A DNA stretch of 64,000 bases from Burkholderia sp. TSV86 (GTDB lineage Bacteria; Pseudomonadota; Gammaproteobacteria; Burkholderiales; Burkholderiaceae), in assembly GCF_001522865.1 (NCBI RefSeq), contig NZ_LOWB01000039.1:1-64000 (forward strand). The letters run 5' to 3'. Made by a program: the position numbers and the translations under genes. Below are positions 62,075-64,000 of this stretch, piece by piece; the first letter of the stretch is position 1; the number at the start of each line of letters is the position of its first letter. Below the pieces are notes generated by a model. The model was not told the origin of the DNA, did not search any database, and saw nothing but the letters and a program-made list of their open reading frames with translations.

Positions 62075-62806
62075 TCAGACTCCCAGCGCCTGGCGCTGCA
62101 GGCGCACGAGTTCGCCGATGCCGGCCTGCGCGAGATCGAGCAGCGCGTTCATCTCGGCGCGCGAGAACGGTGCGCCTTCGGCCGTGCCCTGCACCTCGAC
62201 GAGGCCGCCCGCCCCGGTCATCACGACGTTCATGTCGGTATCGCACTGGGAATCTTCCGCGTAATCGAGATCGAGCACCGGCGCGCCTTCGTACATGCCG
62301 ACCGAGATCGCCGCGACGTGATCGGTGATCGGCGAGCGCGCGAGCTTGCCGGCCGTAACCAGCTTGGTCACCGCGTCGTGCGCGGCAACGAACGCGCCCG
62401 TGATGCTCGCGGTGCGCGTGCCGCCATCGGCCTGAATCACATCGCAATCGAGGTGCAGCGTCCGTGCGCCGAGCGCTTCGAGATCGAACACCGCGCGCAG
62501 CGCGCGGCCGATCAGGCGCTGGATTTCCTGCGTGCGGCCCGTTTGCTTGCCGCGCGCGGCTTCGCGGTCGCTGCGCGTGTGGGTCGCGCGCGGCAGCATG
62601 CCGTATTCGGCGGTGAGCCAGCCCTGGCCGCGATCGCGCAGGAATTCGGGCACGCGCTCGGCGATGCTCGCGGTGCAGATCACCTTGGTGTCGCCGAATT
62701 CGACGAGCACCGAGCCTTCCGCATGTTTGGTGTAGTGACGCGTGATGCGCACGTCGCGCAGTTGGTCGGCGCGGCGGGCGCTTGGGCGTGAGGGGGAATT
62801 CGTCAT
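62075..62806 (-). CDS. rph: Ribonuclease PH
   Basis: The product is 243 aa, standard length. It has [80 protein letters not shown] and [20 protein letters not shown]. It trims tRNA 3' ends phosphorolytically. ATG 62806 is chosen to match relatives; Met codons 9 and 15 bases upstream are in frame. Confidence 0.96.
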   Translation of the reverse strand: MTNSPSRPSARRADQLRDVRITRHYTKHAEGSVLVEFGDTKVICTASIAERVPEFLRDRGQGWLTAEYGMLPRATHTRSDREAARGKQTGRTQEIQRLIGRALRAVFDLEALGARTLHLDCDVIQADGGTRTASITGAFVAAHDAVTKLVTAGKLARSPITDHVAAISVGMYEGAPVLDLDYAEDSQCDTDMNVVMTGAGGLVEVQGTAEGAPFSRAEMNALLDLAQAGIGELVRLQRQALGV

Positions 62807-62978
62807 CGGAGCCATACGCATGAGGGAAACCCCGATTTTACCGCGCGCGCGCCGTGCCGACCCGCGGCCGGCGCGGGCAAAAATGGGATAATGCGCGTTT
62901 AGCGTCCCGCGCCTTGCCAAGCGCCGGGCGCCTCGAATCCTTCAGGGCCGCATGGCCCTTTCAACGACGGGACGAACG

Positions 62979-63902
62979 ATGATCTACAGCATGACGGGAT
63001 ACGCGAGCGCGACGCGTGAGCTTGCGACGGCCGCGGGCAATGGCGGCACGAGCGTATCGGTCGAATTGCGGACCGTGAATTCGCGGTTTCTCGACCTCAA
63101 CTTCCGGATGCCGGACGACGTGCGCGTGTGCGAGCCGCAGCTGCGCGAAATGCTGATGAACAAGCTGTCGCGCGGCAAGGTCGACATCCGGGTCAACCTG
63201 CAGCGCGGCGATCAGAGCGTGAGCGCGGGCGCGCTGAACCGCGCGGCGCTCGATCAGCTCGCCGAACTCGAGCGCGCGGTGCTCGACGCGTTTCCGGACG
63301 CGGAGCGTCTGCGCACGGGCGAAGTGCTGCGCTGGCCGGGCGTGCTCGCCGAAAGCGGCGTGAGCGCCGACGCGCTGCGCGACGCGGTGCTCGCGTGCGG
63401 CAAGGAGGCGCTCGCCGAACTCGTCGTCGTGCGCTCGCGCGAGGGCGCGCAGCTCGCGGCGATGCTGCTCGCGAACGTGGCGGAAATGGAGGCGATCGTC
63501 GCGCGCATCGCGCCGCTCGTGCCGGAGTTGATCGCCAAGCATCAGCAGAAGATCGTCGAGCGGCTGCAGGAGGCGCTGGGCGTCGCGGCGCCGGACGGCA
63601 GCGCGCCCGCCGTGTCGCGCGATGAGGCGGCCGAGCGCATTCGCCAGGAAGTGACGATGTACGGCATCCGGATCGATATCGCCGAGGAGCTGTCGCGGCT
63701 CACCGCGCACCTGTCCGAGACGCGCCATGTGATCGACAAGGGCGGGCGTGTCGGCAAGCGGCTCGACTTCATGATGCAGGAACTCAACCGCGAGGCGAAC
63801 ACGCTCGGCTCGAAGGCGGCGGCCAAGGAGCTTGCCGATGCGTCGATGGCGCTTAAGCTTTTGATCGAGCAGATGCGCGAGCAAGTGCAAAACCTGGAGT
63901 AA
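62979..63902 (+). CDS. yicC: YicC/YloC-family endoribonuclease
   Basis: The 307-aa product begins MIYSMTGYASATRELA, the family's hallmark. It shows VELRTVNSRFLDLNFRMPDD, GKVDIRVNLQRGD, and the C-terminal DUF1732 region LTAHLSETRHVIDKGGRVGK then RLDFMMQELNREANTLGSKA. Members cleave RNA. It is followed by gmk, the usual gene order in proteobacteria. The start at 62979 is chosen over 62952 for the conserved N-terminus. Confidence 0.93.
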   Translation: MIYSMTGYASATRELATAAGNGGTSVSVELRTVNSRFLDLNFRMPDDVRVCEPQLREMLMNKLSRGKVDIRVNLQRGDQSVSAGALNRAALDQLAELERAVLDAFPDAERLRTGEVLRWPGVLAESGVSADALRDAVLACGKEALAELVVVRSREGAQLAAMLLANVAEMEAIVARIAPLVPELIAKHQQKIVERLQEALGVAAPDGSAPAVSRDEAAERIRQEVTMYGIRIDIAEELSRLTAHLSETRHVIDKGGRVGKRLDFMMQELNREANTLGSKAAAKELADASMALKLLIEQMREQVQNLE

Positions 63903-63908
63903 CGTGAC

Positions 63909-64000
63909 ATGACCGATTCTCATCGCGACGGCGCAGGCGCACACGCGCCCGCGCATACGCTGCATGCCAGGGTTTATCCCGGCAATCTATTCATGGTGGT
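63909..64000 (+). CDS. gmk: Guanylate kinase, N-terminal part
   Basis: The gene runs off the window. The visible 30 residues begin MTDSHRDGAGAHAP and end YPGNLFMVV, the segment that precedes the P-loop in guanylate kinases (FMVVAPSGAGKST). It lies 6 bp after yicC, in standard order. The catalytic region is outside the window. Confidence 0.82.
   Translation, partial: MTDSHRDGAGAHAPAHTLHARVYPGNLFMV

Overview
The window is high-GC, Burkholderiaceae-type DNA. It carries a SLST-rich trimeric autotransporter cluster, minCDE, and an Hrp2-type type III secretion system (T3SS) with an AraC-type HrpB regulator. The combination of a TAA/glycan locus and a Ralstonia/Xanthomonas-like hrp T3SS in a compact Burkholderia-like genome best fits Mycetohabitans (formerly Burkholderia rhizoxinica) or a close relative. 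That assignment is inference from gene content.

Region 1 (1-12.2 kb): the end of an IS3-family element, then four consecutive plus-strand genes for YadA-type trimeric autotransporter adhesins (TAAs). Their stalks are built of SLST-motif repeats. TAA3 and TAA4 share a 229-nt identical block.

Region 2 (12.2-26.2 kb): tightly packed plus-strand genes, many with ATGA stop/start overlaps. They encode an OmpA-type lipoprotein, small membrane proteins, a TPR/OGT-like glycosyltransferase, an H-NS-like protein, an aquaporin, three DUF2827-like paralogues, UDP-galactopyranose mutase, an RgpF-like protein and a methyltransferase with a long coiled coil. I read this as adhesin biogenesis plus surface-glycan assembly, possibly including glycosylation of the TAAs.

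Region 3 (26.2-50.7 kb): an Hrp2-type T3SS of visibly lower GC. One minus-strand block runs from a harpin-like small protein, a Cys-rich repeat protein and a DUF1521 self-cleavage-domain protein into sctU-sctV-sctP-sctQ-sctR-sctS-hpaA. A second runs hrpB1-hrpB2-sctJ-sctK-sctL-sctN-sctO-sctT. A third is sctD-hrpD6-like-pilin-hpaB. The AraC regulator hrpB and the secretin sctC lie on the plus strand. An OmpR-type, HrpG-like regulator with a degenerate receiver domain closes the island. I found four PIP/hrpII boxes (TTCGB-N15-TTCGB), each with a TANNNT -10 element 30-31 nt downstream. They sit before hrpB1, sctD, the harpin-like gene, and an 84-aa predicted secreted protein outside the core cluster. 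No translocon or tip gene is visible.

Region 4 (50.7-64 kb): an AT-rich gap, then ordinary chromosome. It holds a GNAT acetyltransferase, minCDE, a YXWGXW-type gene with a nonsense codon, a tiny lipoprotein, a ClC channel, an MFS symporter, a TonB-C lipoprotein, tRNA-Ser(UGA), hemW-rdgB-rph on the minus strand, yicC, and the start of gmk on the plus strand.
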